The notes: generated by a model not told the origin, from the letters alone. A stretch of 64,000 bases of DNA from a bacterium M00.F.Ca.ET.205.01.1.1 (GCA_004791255.1 SRUQ01000010.1:62001-126000), one strand, 5' to 3'. Positions 17,012 through 26,470 are shown, counted from the first letter of the stretch. Program-made: numbers and translations.

Positions 17012-17872
17012 TCACGGCCTTCTGAACCCGGTCGGGCCGCCATAGAGGTAGCCGATGCGGTCGACCGCTTCCTTCAGCCCTTCACGCGACACCAGCATCG
17101 TGTGGCCGTTGGCGTGGATCATGGTCTCGGCGTCGGTCATGATGGCGACGTGACCTTTCCAGAACACGAGATCGCCGCGCCGGAGGCCCGAGTAATCCGG
17201 GCCGGGTTCGAGCGGTTCGCCGATGCCCTTCGCCTGCATGTCGGAATCGCGCAACACGTCCCTGCCCGCCATCCGCATTGCCAGTTGCACCAGGCCCGAA
17301 CAATCGATGCCGAAGCCGGAGACGCCGCCCCAGAGATAGGGCGTGCCGAGAAACGTCTCGGCCACCGAAACATAGTCGGCGGCCACATCGCCCACGGGCT
17401 GCAAATGCCCGGCGATCAGGGCCTGGCCCGATGACAGCACCGCATAGTGCGTGCCGCGGGTTTCGGCGGCGCCGGTCACGGTCAGCGTCGATCCCATCGA
17501 CAGGTTTCCGGCGATCGGAAAGCGCAGGTCCGGGCCAGGATAAACGAAGGTGCGCGGCACGCAGACGACATGGGTTGGTTCGTGCTCCCGCCCGCCGAGC
17601 TCGTTGGCCGCGACATAGCCGACATAGCCGTCGCGTTCGCTTTGGACCCAGGCCCAGCCCTTGATATCCTCGAAGACGAGGACATCGTCGCCGGACAGGA
17701 ATTGCGTGTTGATGCCGGCATCCGGCCGGGGCGCCTTTCGCACATCGGCCACCGGCACGGCAATCCGCGCCGGCCGGCCGGCAACGAAGCGCTCCGCCGT
17801 GACCTCGCCTTTCAGGCGCGCATCGGCAAGATCGGAACGGAAGGCGTGCAGGCGGGCATCTCTGGCAGTCAA
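17012..17872 (-). CDS. NlpC/P60 family peptidase with SH3 domain
   Basis: 286 residues. The N-terminal half carries bacterial SH3-like segments (about residues 35-95 and 100-150, with LSGDDVLVFEDIKGWAWVQ). The C-terminal half is an NlpC/P60 cysteine peptidase with catalytic Cys in GIDCSGLVQLAM (about 190-200), His in WKGHVAIM and the third polar residue in HANGHTMLV. The family cuts gamma-D-glutamyl-diaminopimelate bonds in muropeptides. No signal peptide is visible, so it may act in the cytoplasm on recycled peptides, fitting its neighbour, an M17 aminopeptidase. It is on the same strand as the MarR gene, 74 bp downstream of it. Confidence 0.85.
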   Translation of the reverse strand: MTARDARLHAFRSDLADARLKGEVTAERFVAGRPARIAVPVADVRKAPRPDAGINTQFLSGDDVLVFEDIKGWAWVQSERDGYVGYVAANELGGREHEPTHVVCVPRTFVYPGPDLRFPIAGNLSMGSTLTVTGAAETRGTHYAVLSSGQALIAGHLQPVGDVAADYVSVAETFLGTPYLWGGVSGFGIDCSGLVQLAMRMAGRDVLRDSDMQAKGIGEPLEPGPDYSGLRRGDLVFWKGHVAIMTDAETMIHANGHTMLVSREGLKEAVDRIGYLYGGPTGFRRP

Positions 17873-17946
17873 ATCGGCAATCCGGTTCTATTTTCGCTGA
17901 GCATGACCTGGTCCGAAAACCAGGCCGCACGTTTCAGGATCACGCT

Positions 17947-18297
17947 CTACATCGGCAATTCGTGCGCCTTGGCGATGATACCATCGCCGAAGCGCTCGAC
18001 AAAGAGCGCGCCCTCGACGGTGCGCTTGATCAAGACATTGCGCTTGTCGAGTTCGTCGCGATGGCGCGACACCAGTCTCAGCGCGCCCATTGTGTCGAGG
18101 GCGCGGGTGATCACCGGCTTGGTGACATTGAGGCGGGCAGCGAGGCCGCGCACCGTGTGCGGCGGCGGATCGAGATAGATGGTGAACAGGATCGCCGTCT
18201 GGCGCATGGTGAGATCGGGCGCATCCTCGCGCACCTGCGACAGCATCACTTGCTGCCACAGTCGCAAGGCCTGGCTCGGGCGCATCGCAATCGACAT
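17947..18297 (-). CDS. MarR-family winged-helix transcriptional regulator
   Basis: 116 residues, shorter than typical MarR proteins (about 140-150). It contains the winged helix-turn-helix core: TMRQTAILFTIYLDP, TVRGLAARLNVTKPVITRALDTMGALRLVSRHRDELDKRNVLIKRT. The dimerisation helices at the termini are reduced. It sits between the aminopeptidase and NlpC/P60 genes on the same strand and may regulate them. An in-frame ATG at 18285 is an alternative start; neither has a clear ribosome-binding site. Confidence 0.75.
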   Translation of the reverse strand: MSIAMRPSQALRLWQQVMLSQVREDAPDLTMRQTAILFTIYLDPPPHTVRGLAARLNVTKPVITRALDTMGALRLVSRHRDELDKRNVLIKRTVEGALFVERFGDGIIAKAHELPM

Positions 18298-18362
18298 CGC
18301 GCCAGAATGACGGCAAATTGTTTCGGTTCCGTTTCAGTGCTTTCACGCAGGGTTCGGGCTGG

Positions 18363-19727
18363 TCAGCCGAAACGTTTTGAAATCAACTGCTCCAGCGCCC
18401 GGATGCCTTGCGCCTCGCCACCGGCTGGCCCGTGCGGACGATCGGCGGGATTCCAGGCAAAAATGTCGAAATGCGCCCAGCTCGCGGTCTTCTCGACAAA
18501 GCGCTTGAGGAACAAAGCGGCGGTGATCGAACCGGCGAATCCATCGGTGGTGACATTGTTGATGTCGGCGACCTTGGACGACAATTTTGCGTCGTAAGGC
18601 TGCCACAACGGCATTCGCCACAGCGGATCCTCGACCGCCAGCGAAGCCGCCGCCAGGTCGGAGGCCAGCATATCGTCGCCGGTGTAGAAGGGCGGCAGGT
18701 CGGGGCCAAGCGCAACACGGGCAGCACCGGTCAGCGTCGCCATGTCGACCAGCAGTTGCGGCTCTTCCTCGTCGGCAAGCGCCAGCGCGTCGCCCAGAAC
18801 CAGCCGTCCCTCGGCATCGGTGTTGCCGATTTCGACAGACAGGCCCTTGCGGCTCGCCAGCACGTCGCCGGGCCTGAAGGCATTGCCGGCGATCGAATTC
18901 TCCACCGCCGCAATGAGCACCCGCAGCCGCACCTTGAGCCCTGCGGCCATGATCATCGAGGCAAGGCCAAGCACATTGGCCGCCCCGCCCATGTCCTTCT
19001 TCATCAACAGCATGCCCGATGACGGCTTGATGTCCAGGCCGCCAGTGTCGAAGCAGACACCCTTGCCGACCAGCGTCACCTTCGGCGCCCCTTTCGAGCC
19101 CCATGTCATGTCGATCAGGCGCGGTGCGCTTGATGAAGCGCGGCCGACGGCATGGATCATCGGGAAATTCCGCTGCAGCAGGTCATCCCCCTTGATCACC
19201 GTGATCTCGGCCTTGTGGGCGGCGGCCAAGGTCCGAACCGCCCGTTCCAGATCGTCCGGACCCAGGTCGTTGGTCGGGGTGTTGACCAGGTCGCGCGTCA
19301 GGAAGACGGCATCGACGATGCGGCGAACGCGCTCCGCGTCGGCACCGGCCGGCAGTTCGAAGCGCAGCGCCTTGCCCGGCTTCTTGCCGTAGCGGGTGAA
19401 GACATAGCCGCCGAGCACCAGGGCGATCGCCGCCAGTTCCGGCCCGGGCGGCGTCGAGGCGAAACGCCAGTCGCCCTCCGGCAGGCTTTTCGCCAGCGCG
19501 CCGACGCCAAGCGCACCCTCCCCCGCGCCAATGCCGAACAAGGCGCCGCCAAGCCCGCCATGTTCAGCGGGAACGACGAGCGTTTTGCCCGCCTCGCCCG
19601 CAAAGCCATTGGCCTTGGCCCAGGCAAGAGCGGAGGACGAGAGACCGGCCGCATCGAGCCCGTCCCTGGCCACCAGATGGATCGGCAGCGCGTTCTTCAA
19701 TTGCGTCTCGACAAGTTCGACTGGCAT
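18363..19727 (-). CDS. Leucyl aminopeptidase family protein (peptidase M17)
   Basis: 454 residues from the ATG at 19727, preceded by a good GGAG site; the frame extends to 19775 but lacks such a site there. The catalytic M17 C-terminal domain is clear. It has the metal/active-site block GKGVCFDTGGLDIKPSSGMLLMKKDMGG (split here as two motifs around residues 240-270) and the family signature NTDAEGRLVLGDAL (about 315-328). The N-terminal domain is the divergent shorter type found in rhizobial PepA-like paralogues. It releases N-terminal residues from peptides in the cytoplasm, using two divalent metals. It is probably co-expressed with the MarR and NlpC/P60 genes. Confidence 0.85.
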   Translation of the reverse strand: MPVELVETQLKNALPIHLVARDGLDAAGLSSSALAWAKANGFAGEAGKTLVVPAEHGGLGGALFGIGAGEGALGVGALAKSLPEGDWRFASTPPGPELAAIALVLGGYVFTRYGKKPGKALRFELPAGADAERVRRIVDAVFLTRDLVNTPTNDLGPDDLERAVRTLAAAHKAEITVIKGDDLLQRNFPMIHAVGRASSSAPRLIDMTWGSKGAPKVTLVGKGVCFDTGGLDIKPSSGMLLMKKDMGGAANVLGLASMIMAAGLKVRLRVLIAAVENSIAGNAFRPGDVLASRKGLSVEIGNTDAEGRLVLGDALALADEEEPQLLVDMATLTGAARVALGPDLPPFYTGDDMLASDLAAASLAVEDPLWRMPLWQPYDAKLSSKVADINNVTTDGFAGSITAALFLKRFVEKTASWAHFDIFAWNPADRPHGPAGGEAQGIRALEQLISKRFG

Positions 19728-19767
19728 TCGTTGTTCTCCGGCCGACGGCTTGGCGAGTCGGCGTTTC

Positions 19768-19782
19768 TTAACCATCCGTTAG
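19768..19782 (+). promoter_or_regulatory. CtrA-like box upstream of tadD
   Basis: TTAA-N7-TTAG (TTAACCATCCGTTAG), one mismatch from the CtrA consensus TTAA-N7-TTAA and with an exact TTAACCAT half. It lies 75 bp upstream of the tadD start. CtrA is the alphaproteobacterial cell-cycle regulator that controls pilus genes in Caulobacter. Confidence 0.4.
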
Positions 19783-19856
19783 GGTTAACAGAATATTTCT
19801 GCGGGAGGGAAGATGGCCATGCATGGGCCACGCGTATGAATGGAGGCCCGGTACCG

Positions 19857-20687
19857 ATGCCGATCAACCGCACCAGGAATGCCACGGGAAAGCGGCTCGT
19901 CACCACGGCCCTCATGTTGGCGCTCGCGGCGGGTGTCGCCGGCTGCGGAACCAGCAAACTCACCACAGGTTCGATCGGACGCACCAGCGGCAAGCCGCTG
20001 GAGAGCATGTCGGGCGGAGAACTGCACAATGCGACGGCCGCCCTTGGCCAGTCCTATGCCAGGAACCCAACCGACAAGCGTATAGCCACCAATTTCGCCG
20101 CCGCGCTGCAGATGGATGGCGACGCCGACCAGTCGCTCGCGGTGATGCGCAAGCTGGCGATCGCCTATCCCAAGGATCGCGACGTGCTGGCCGCCTATGG
20201 CAAGGCGCTCGCCGCCAACGGGCAGTTCGAGCCGGCGCTGGATGCCGTGCGCCGCGCGCAGACGCCGGAATATCCGGATTGGCGGCTGGTGTCGGCGGAA
20301 GCCGCCATCCTCGACCAGCTCGGCCAGAAGGACGAAGCGCGCCAGGACTACCGCAAGGCGCTGGAGCTCAAGCCGAACGAACCCTCGGTTCTCTCCAATC
20401 TCGGCATGTCTTACGTGCTGGAAGGCGACCTGCGCACCGCCGAAACCTATATGCGTTCGGCCGCCCAACAGCCGAATGCCGACAGCCGCGTGCGCCAGAA
20501 CCTGGCGCTGGTGGTCGGCCTTCAAGGCCGTTTCGACGAAGCCGAGAAAATCGCCTCGCAAGAGCTGTCGCCCGAACAGGCGCAAGCCAACGTCGCCTAT
20601 CTCCGGCAGATGCTGGCCCAGCAGAACGCCTGGAGCCAGCTCAAGGATCAGGACAAGTCGAAACCGGTTAAAGCCGCCACCAACTGA
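19857..20687 (+). CDS. tadD: Tad pilus assembly lipoprotein TadD (TPR protein)
   Basis: 276 residues from the ATG at 19857, which has a GGAGG site ten bases upstream. The frame stays open far upstream over the aminopeptidase gene, but that is a shadow. A lipoprotein signal ends in the lipobox AGVAGC (Cys near residue 31). About five TPR units follow (for example DEARQDYRKALELKPNEPSVLSNLGMSYVLEGD). TadD is the outer-membrane-associated TPR pilotin-like subunit needed for Flp pilus secretin function. It is convergent with tadC and separated from it by a bidirectional terminator. Confidence 0.85.
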   Translation: MPINRTRNATGKRLVTTALMLALAAGVAGCGTSKLTTGSIGRTSGKPLESMSGGELHNATAALGQSYARNPTDKRIATNFAAALQMDGDADQSLAVMRKLAIAYPKDRDVLAAYGKALAANGQFEPALDAVRRAQTPEYPDWRLVSAEAAILDQLGQKDEARQDYRKALELKPNEPSVLSNLGMSYVLEGDLRTAETYMRSAAQQPNADSRVRQNLALVVGLQGRFDEAEKIASQELSPEQAQANVAYLRQMLAQQNAWSQLKDQDKSKPVKAATN

Positions 20688-20712
20688 TCGCCGTGAGCTT
20701 GCCGCAGCCGTA

Positions 20713-20745
20713 AAAAAGCCGCGCTCGATTGCAGCGCGGCTTTTT
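20713..20745. terminator. Bidirectional intrinsic terminator between tadD and tadC
   Basis: A perfect 13-bp inverted repeat: AAAAAGCCGCGCT (20713-20725) and AGCGCGGCTTTTT (20733-20745) with a 7-base loop. The A-run on one side and T-run on the other serve both convergent genes. Confidence 0.9.
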
Positions 20746-20773
20746 GTTTCTGTAGACGGATCTCCGCGCCGGT

Positions 20774-21799
20774 TTACTGGTTGCTCGACGCGGCCGTTCC
20801 CGAATGATCGCCGAAGATGCCGCGCTGGCTGACCTGGATGCCGGCCGGGCCCAGAATGATGGCGAACAGCACCGGCAGGAAAAACAGGATCATCGGCACG
20901 GTGAGCTTGGGCGGCAAGGCGGCTGCCTTCTTCTCGGCGGCGTTCATGCGCTGGTCGCGGCTTTCGGCGGCAAGCACGCGCAGCGCATGTGCCACGGGGG
21001 TGCCGTAACGCTCGGCCTGGACGAGCGCCTGCGTGACCGACTTGACCGATTCCAGCCCCGTGCGGCTGGCGAGGTTTTCATAGGCCTGCTTGCGCTCCTG
21101 CAGATAGGAAAGCTCGGCGTTGGTAAGGATGAACTCTTCCGCCAACGCCACCGATTGCGCGCCGATCTCGTCGGCGACCTTGCGCAAGGCGGCCTCCACC
21201 GACATGCCTGATTCCACGCAGATCAGCATCAGGTCGAGCGCATCCGGCCACGCCATCTGGATCGACTGCTTGCGCTTGGTGGCGCGATTGTTGACGTAAA
21301 TGACCGGAGCATAGAAGCCGCCATAGGCGACGAGGATGCAGACGAACAGCCTGATGGCCAGCGGCCGCTCGGCCAGGCCGCCGAGAACGAACATATAGAC
21401 CAGGGCCAGGGCGAATCCGACAAAGGGAAGCACGAGGCGGAAGAAGAGAAAACGCGTCAGCGGATTTTGCCCGCGAAAACCTGCCACCTTGAGCTTCTGC
21501 AGCGTGCCCTCGTCGGCCAGGGCGCGCCGCAGGTCAAGCCGTTCGACGATGTTGCGCATGCCAACGGACTGCTGCTCGCGCAGACCCTTGCGGCGGTTGT
21601 CCGCCTCGCTTGCAAGCCGTGCGCGCTGCTTGGCGCGCAGCTCGTCGCGTTCCAGGGCTACCGATTTCATGCGCGCCTTGAGCTGGTTCCCGCCGAACGC
21701 CGGCAGCAAGGTGAAGACGGTGGCGAACACCGCGATGGCGACCAGCAGCGCAATCAGGAAGCTGGGATCCGTCAGTGACTTGACGACTTGTTCGCTCAT
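20774..21799 (-). CDS. tadC: Tad pilus inner-membrane platform protein TadC
   Basis: 341 residues of the type II secretion F (GspF/TadC) family. A membrane segment sits near residues 15-35, followed by a charged cytoplasmic stretch and paired membrane helices near 115-160. The T2SSF domain (WPDALDLMLICVESGMSVEAALRKVADEIG, positions about 185-214, quoted in part as its landmark) is followed by a final helix pair. TadB and TadC form the platform on which the ATPase CpaF drives pilin assembly. It is the last gene of the minus-strand cpaB-tadC operon, 9 bp after tadB. Confidence 0.9.
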   Translation of the reverse strand: MSEQVVKSLTDPSFLIALLVAIAVFATVFTLLPAFGGNQLKARMKSVALERDELRAKQRARLASEADNRRKGLREQQSVGMRNIVERLDLRRALADEGTLQKLKVAGFRGQNPLTRFLFFRLVLPFVGFALALVYMFVLGGLAERPLAIRLFVCILVAYGGFYAPVIYVNNRATKRKQSIQMAWPDALDLMLICVESGMSVEAALRKVADEIGAQSVALAEEFILTNAELSYLQERKQAYENLASRTGLESVKSVTQALVQAERYGTPVAHALRVLAAESRDQRMNAAEKKAAALPPKLTVPMILFFLPVLFAIILGPAGIQVSQRGIFGDHSGTAASSNQ

Positions 21800-21808
21800 G
21801 CCGCGATC

Positions 21809-22822
21809 CTAGACTTCAAAGTTCATCATCTTGCGCATCACGAAGATGCCAATCGACATCCAGACGCCCGAAACTCCGAGGATCAGGTTGCCGATGCTGG
21901 TGGTGAACAGCGGCAACATGTAGTTGGGGCTGGAAAGATAGACGAGGAAGGCGACGATGAAGGGCAGCGCGCCGATGATGGCCGCGGAAGCCTTCGCCTC
22001 CATGGACAGCGCCTGGACCTTGGCCTTCATTTTCTTGCGGTCGCGCAGCACGCGCGACAGATTGCCGAGCGCCTCCGACAGATTGCCGCCGGCCTGCGAC
22101 TGGATCTGGATGACGATGCCGAAAAAGCTCGCCTCCGTGCACGGCATCGTTTCAGGCATGCGCAAAGTGGCGTCGGGGATAGAGAGCCCCATCTGCTGCG
22201 AATCGACAATGCGGCGAAACTCGCCCTTGACCGGCTCGGGGGATTCGTTGGCGATCAGGCGCACCGCGTCATTGAGCGGCAGGCCGGATTTGACCGCACG
22301 CACGATGATGTCGAGCGCGTTGGGGAATTCGTTGAGGAACGCCTTGACGCGGCGGGCCCGGCGAAATGAAACGAACCAGCGGGGCAGCCCGAGCGCGCCG
22401 GCCAGCAAAATGCCCGGCAGCACGATCATCGGTGCCCCGACGGCGAAGGCGAGTATCGTCAAGGCGAGGCCGCACACCGCGGAATAGATATAGAAACGCT
22501 CAATGGGAACCTTCAAACCGGCCTGGCGCAACTGCACTTTCAGCGGCGGCTTCTTGATGGCGTTGTCCTTGGTTTTCTGCTTTTCGTCGAGTTCCTTCAA
22601 CGAATCCTGAACTGATTTTCGCCGCTTCGCGGCCTCCGCCACGCGATCGCGCGAGGCCTTGACGACGTTTCGGTCAGTCTCCGCGCTCTTGATCGTCTCG
22701 AGCCGCTTGCCGGCCTGCTTCTCATTGCTGATCTGGGTGAAAAGCAGTGCATAGGCGACCGCGCCGGCACTGAAGCCAGCGAGCACGACAAACGCCAACA
22801 CGGTGCCGTCAATCCCAAACAT
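21809..22822 (-). CDS. tadB: Tad pilus inner-membrane platform protein TadB
   Basis: 337 residues. It has an N-terminal membrane helix, a basic/charged linker (residues about 35-95), helices near 105-150, and a T2SSF domain containing FPNALDIIVRAVKSGLPLN and the QAGGNLSEALGNLSRVLRDR motif, then C-terminal helices. It is paralogous to the downstream TadC and is the other half of the Flp pilus assembly platform. It lies 28 bp after the cpaF stop, in one operon. Confidence 0.9.
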   Translation of the reverse strand: MFGIDGTVLAFVVLAGFSAGAVAYALLFTQISNEKQAGKRLETIKSAETDRNVVKASRDRVAEAAKRRKSVQDSLKELDEKQKTKDNAIKKPPLKVQLRQAGLKVPIERFYIYSAVCGLALTILAFAVGAPMIVLPGILLAGALGLPRWFVSFRRARRVKAFLNEFPNALDIIVRAVKSGLPLNDAVRLIANESPEPVKGEFRRIVDSQQMGLSIPDATLRMPETMPCTEASFFGIVIQIQSQAGGNLSEALGNLSRVLRDRKKMKAKVQALSMEAKASAAIIGALPFIVAFLVYLSSPNYMLPLFTTSIGNLILGVSGVWMSIGIFVMRKMMNFEV

Positions 22823-22850
22823 CCGCTAGAACCCTTACGCCCCTAGATCG

Positions 22851-24359
22851 TCAGTCAGCACGCTTTTCCATTGCCTCAAGCGCAGTGGCGAGACGCTGCT
22901 CCTCGCCATAGTAACGGGCCCGCTCCCAGAAATGCGGGCGGCCGATGCCGGTCGAGACATGTTCTCCGAGCAGGCGCCCAGTCGCGTCCTCGCCCTTGAT
23001 GTTGTAGAGGACGATATCCTGGGTGATGATGACATCGCCTTCCATCCCGATCACCTCGGTGATGTGGGTGATGCGGCGCGACCCGTCACGCAGGCGCGCC
23101 GCCTGGATGATCACATCGACGGAACCGACGACGATTTCACGCACGGTCTTCTGCGGCAGCGAATAGCCGCCCATCGCGATCATGGATTCGATGCGGTTCA
23201 GGCATTCGCGCGGACTGTTGGAGTGGATTGTTCCCATCGAGCCGTCATGGCCGGTGTTCATCGCCTGCAAAAGGTCGAACACTTCGGGTCCGCGCACTTC
23301 GCCGACGATGATGCGCTCGGGCCGCATGCGCAGGCAGTTCTTGACCAGGTCGCGCATCGTCACCTCGCCTTCGCCCTCGAGGTTGGGCGGGCGGGTTTCG
23401 AGGCGCACGACATGCGGCTGCTGCAGCTGCAATTCGGCCGAGTCCTCGCAGGTGATGACGCGCTCATCGCGGTCGATATAGTTGGTCAGGCAGTTGAGCA
23501 GCGTCGTCTTGCCGGAGCCCGTGCCGCCAGAGATGACGATGTTGCAGCGGACGCGGCCGATGATCTTGAGGACTTCGGCACCCTGGGGCGAAATGGCGCC
23601 GAACTTGACCAGCTGATCGAGCGTCAGCTTGTCCTTCTTGAACTTGCGGATGGTGAGCGCGGTGCCGTCGATGGCAAGCGGCGGCGCAATCACGTTGACG
23701 CGGGAGCCGTCCGGGAGACGTGCGTCGCAGATCGGGCTGGACTCATCGACACGGCGGCCGACCTGGCTGACGATGCGCTGGCAGATGTTGAGGAGCTGCT
23801 GGTTGTCCCGGAAGCGGATGTTGGTCGTCTCGACCTTGCCGTTGACTTCGATGTAGACGTTCTTGGATCCGTTGACCATGATGTCAGCAATGTCGTCGCG
23901 CGCGAGCAGCGGCTCCAGAGGCCCATAGCCAAGCACATCGTTGCAGATGTCCTCGAGCAGTTCCTCCTGCTCGGAGATCGACATCGCGAAATTCTTGATC
24001 GCTATAATGTCGTTGACGATGTCGCGGATTTCCTCGCGCGCGCTTTCGGGATCGAGCTTGGCGAGTTGGGAAAGGTCGATCGTGTCGATAAGCGCCGAGA
24101 AAACCTGGCTCTTGGTGTCGTAATAGGTTTCGCTCTTTTCGCGCTGGCCGCGCTTTGGCTCAGGCGCCATTGGCGGCGCCTCGACCGCTCGGCGAGCCGG
24201 CGGTGCGACAGGGACGCTCGGCTGGGGCTGCACGGCTGGCCGGGCGAGCACCGCCGTGTCCGCCGGACTGGCACCCGCTGGCGGAGCGGGCGCCGGTGCC
24301 GGCTGGCGAAATTCCGGCTTGAACCGGTTGCCGTCGTCGTTGCCTCTCTTACCAAACAT
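22851..24359 (-). CDS. cpaF: Tad pilus assembly ATPase CpaF/TadA
   Basis: 502 residues of the GspE-like secretion ATPase superfamily. After a Pro/Ala-rich N-terminus (about 1-75) and an all-helical domain comes the catalytic domain with Walker A GGTGSGKTTLLNCL (near residue 279), Asp box RVITCEDSAELQL, Walker B MRPERIIVGEVRGPE, and His box MNTGHDGSMGTIHSN. All catalytic motifs are intact, so it should be an active hexameric ATPase powering Flp pilus polymerisation. It lies between cpaE (30 bp upstream) and tadB. Confidence 0.95.
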   Translation of the reverse strand: MFGKRGNDDGNRFKPEFRQPAPAPAPPAGASPADTAVLARPAVQPQPSVPVAPPARRAVEAPPMAPEPKRGQREKSETYYDTKSQVFSALIDTIDLSQLAKLDPESAREEIRDIVNDIIAIKNFAMSISEQEELLEDICNDVLGYGPLEPLLARDDIADIMVNGSKNVYIEVNGKVETTNIRFRDNQQLLNICQRIVSQVGRRVDESSPICDARLPDGSRVNVIAPPLAIDGTALTIRKFKKDKLTLDQLVKFGAISPQGAEVLKIIGRVRCNIVISGGTGSGKTTLLNCLTNYIDRDERVITCEDSAELQLQQPHVVRLETRPPNLEGEGEVTMRDLVKNCLRMRPERIIVGEVRGPEVFDLLQAMNTGHDGSMGTIHSNSPRECLNRIESMIAMGGYSLPQKTVREIVVGSVDVIIQAARLRDGSRRITHITEVIGMEGDVIITQDIVLYNIKGEDATGRLLGEHVSTGIGRPHFWERARYYGEEQRLATALEAMEKRAD

Positions 24360-24388
24360 GACCGACTACCGATCCCACCCTTGAAGCA

Positions 24389-25678
24389 TCACTTCTTGTT
24401 GCGCGACAGCTTGCCGAGCAGAGTGCCAAGGCCAGCTTTCTTTTTCGTCTTGATTTCGCTGCGCCCGGTCAGCACATGGGCGATTTCATTGATCATGCCG
24501 ACAACCGGATTCTTGGAGTCCATCTCGCCGAGCATACGGCCGTTGTTGGCGGCATTGCCGAACAGCACCGGATCGAAGCCGATGACCGACATCGGCGTCA
24601 GCCCGAGCGGCTCCGCGAAATCGGTCGCTGCGATCTCCGGGCGCTTGGGGATGCCGGCCTGGTTGATGATGAGTTTGGGCGGCGGGTCGTTGGGACGAAG
24701 CCGTTTGAGCATGTCCACCATGTTCTTGGTGTTGCGCAGGTTGGCCAGTTCCGGCGTCGCCGTGATGACGATCTCGTCGGCCTTGACCAAGGTGTTCTTG
24801 GTCCAGCCGGTCCAGACATGGGGAATATCGAGCACCAGCAGCGGCACGCTGCGCTGCGCGGTGTCGACAAGCTGCGCGAAGGCATCGGGATCGAAATCGT
24901 AGACCCTTTCGAGGGTCGAGGGCGCGGCCAGCAGCGACAAGTGCTCGGCGCACTGGGTCAGCAGGCGATCGAGATAGACTTCGTCGATGCGTTCGGGCGA
25001 GAACACCGCTTCGGCAATACCCTGGGCGGGATCCTGGTCGAAATTGATGTTGGCCGTGCCGAAGGCAAGGTCGAGATCGGCGACGACCACTTCGGACTTG
25101 AACAGGGACGACATCGCCCAGGCCACATTGTGCGCGATCGTGGAAGAGCCGACGCCGCCCTTGGCGCCAACGAAGGCGATCGAGCGGCCGAGCGGCTCGG
25201 CTTCCGGATCGACGAAGATCGAGGAGATGACGCTGACGACGTCGGCCATCGACACCGGCGCGATGACATATTCCGAAATGCCGGAGCGGATAAGCTCGCG
25301 ATAAAGACCGACATCGTTGTAGTGGCCGATCACCACCACCTTCGAGGATGGATCGCAGTATTCCGAGAGCTGGGCGAGTTGCTCCAGGAGCTGCTTCGGC
25401 TCGCTGCGCGATTCCAGCAGGATGAGGTTGGGCGTCGGCGCCGACTGGTAGAACTCGATGGCGGTGGGAACACCGCCCATATGGACCTTGAGATGCGCCT
25501 TGGTCATGCGGCGGTCCTCGCCAGCGCGTTCGACCGGATTGGCAACGCCCTCGGTCTCGCAGAACGCCTGGATCGAGATGCGCGGAACCGGCCGCAATGC
25601 CTGCATGGCGGCAATGTCCTGCGGCGAGCTGTCACCGCCGTCCACGGGGGCGTCATAGGCAAGGTTGCTCATCGTCAT
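24389..25678 (-). CDS. cpaE: Tad pilus localization protein CpaE/TadZ (MinD/ParA-like)
   Basis: 429 residues. The N-terminal part is an atypical receiver-like domain (about 50-160); the C-terminal part is a MinD/ParA-type ATPase. The deviant Walker A reads GAKGGVGSST (near residue 175): the signature Lys is present, but the Lys of the usual GKT is Ser, as in several CpaE/TadZ proteins. The family places the pilus machine at a pole. ATG 25678 is used; an ATG two codons later is equally possible. It lies between cpaD and cpaF on the minus strand. Confidence 0.9.
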   Translation of the reverse strand: MTMSNLAYDAPVDGGDSSPQDIAAMQALRPVPRISIQAFCETEGVANPVERAGEDRRMTKAHLKVHMGGVPTAIEFYQSAPTPNLILLESRSEPKQLLEQLAQLSEYCDPSSKVVVIGHYNDVGLYRELIRSGISEYVIAPVSMADVVSVISSIFVDPEAEPLGRSIAFVGAKGGVGSSTIAHNVAWAMSSLFKSEVVVADLDLAFGTANINFDQDPAQGIAEAVFSPERIDEVYLDRLLTQCAEHLSLLAAPSTLERVYDFDPDAFAQLVDTAQRSVPLLVLDIPHVWTGWTKNTLVKADEIVITATPELANLRNTKNMVDMLKRLRPNDPPPKLIINQAGIPKRPEIAATDFAEPLGLTPMSVIGFDPVLFGNAANNGRMLGEMDSKNPVVGMINEIAHVLTGRSEIKTKKKAGLGTLLGKLSRNKK

Positions 25679-25732
25679 GCTCTTTGCTTGGCCTGTTCTT
25701 TTCCGTGACTTCTCTTTCCCAGCGGGCGCGGC

Positions 25733-26470
25733 TCAGTACGTCACTTCCGAATTGCCGAGGAACTCATCCGAAATGCCTCTTGCACGATAGACATCGATCA
25801 CCGCGCCGCGATTTTCAGCGTCGATATCGGACTGCTTGCGCGGACCGATCAGATCGGCGGGATTGGCCATCTGGGCGGCAAGGTTGTTCTGATAGGAGCA
25901 GCCGAAGTCGGCGTAGTGCTTGTTTTCAGACGTGTCCGCCAAGTCGCTGGGCCAGCGTCCACATTTGTCGGTCTGAGCCTTTATTGAAATGTAGGCGACG
26001 CGGACGGGAGCGGATATCTCGCTCGATGCGGCCTGGTAGGACGTGACGATGATGCGGTTGCGCTTGACGCCGCTGGCGACCGCAAGGCGGGCGAAATCGC
26101 GGGCGGCCGCAGTTGCGGCAACCTCGTTGGCCGACCCGCTCGGAACCTGGATCGTCAGCGTCGGGGCGGCGCTCTTGTCATAGCCGTCGAGGAAACCCAG
26201 AAGCGTGTCGCGCTGTGAGCCGGTCATGCCACGGTCGCCGGCGCCGACGGGAAGATCTATCTTCTGGTTCTTCTCCGCGATCACGATGGGATGGTTGGTG
26301 CGATAGTCGTCGGGAATAGCGCCGACGGTGACGCTATCGCGCTGGGCGCAGCCGGCCAGCAGCGCCGCGGCCGCCATCGCCAGGAGAGGAATGGCTCGCC
26401 GAACCGTTCGCGAACGGCCGGAAGGCATCGTCGCGGCGATGATCCTTGCCTTCAATGCTGACTGAGACAT
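25733..26470 (-). CDS. cpaD: Tad pilus lipoprotein CpaD
   Basis: 245 residues from ATG 26470, which has GGGGAAG upstream; the frame also opens at a GTG (26488) overlapping the cpaC stop. A signal with lipobox ALLAGC (Cys near residue 40) is followed by the CpaD domain. Its landmarks are DDYRTNHPIVIAEKNQKIDLPVG and the Cys-containing C-terminal region DKCGRWPSDL...YADFGCSYQNNLAAQMANPADLIGPR, quoted in pieces. CpaD is an outer-membrane partner of the CpaC secretin. It sits in the operon between cpaC and cpaE. Confidence 0.9.
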   Translation of the reverse strand: MSQSALKARIIAATMPSGRSRTVRRAIPLLAMAAAALLAGCAQRDSVTVGAIPDDYRTNHPIVIAEKNQKIDLPVGAGDRGMTGSQRDTLLGFLDGYDKSAAPTLTIQVPSGSANEVAATAAARDFARLAVASGVKRNRIIVTSYQAASSEISAPVRVAYISIKAQTDKCGRWPSDLADTSENKHYADFGCSYQNNLAAQMANPADLIGPRKQSDIDAENRGAVIDVYRARGISDEFLGNSEVTY

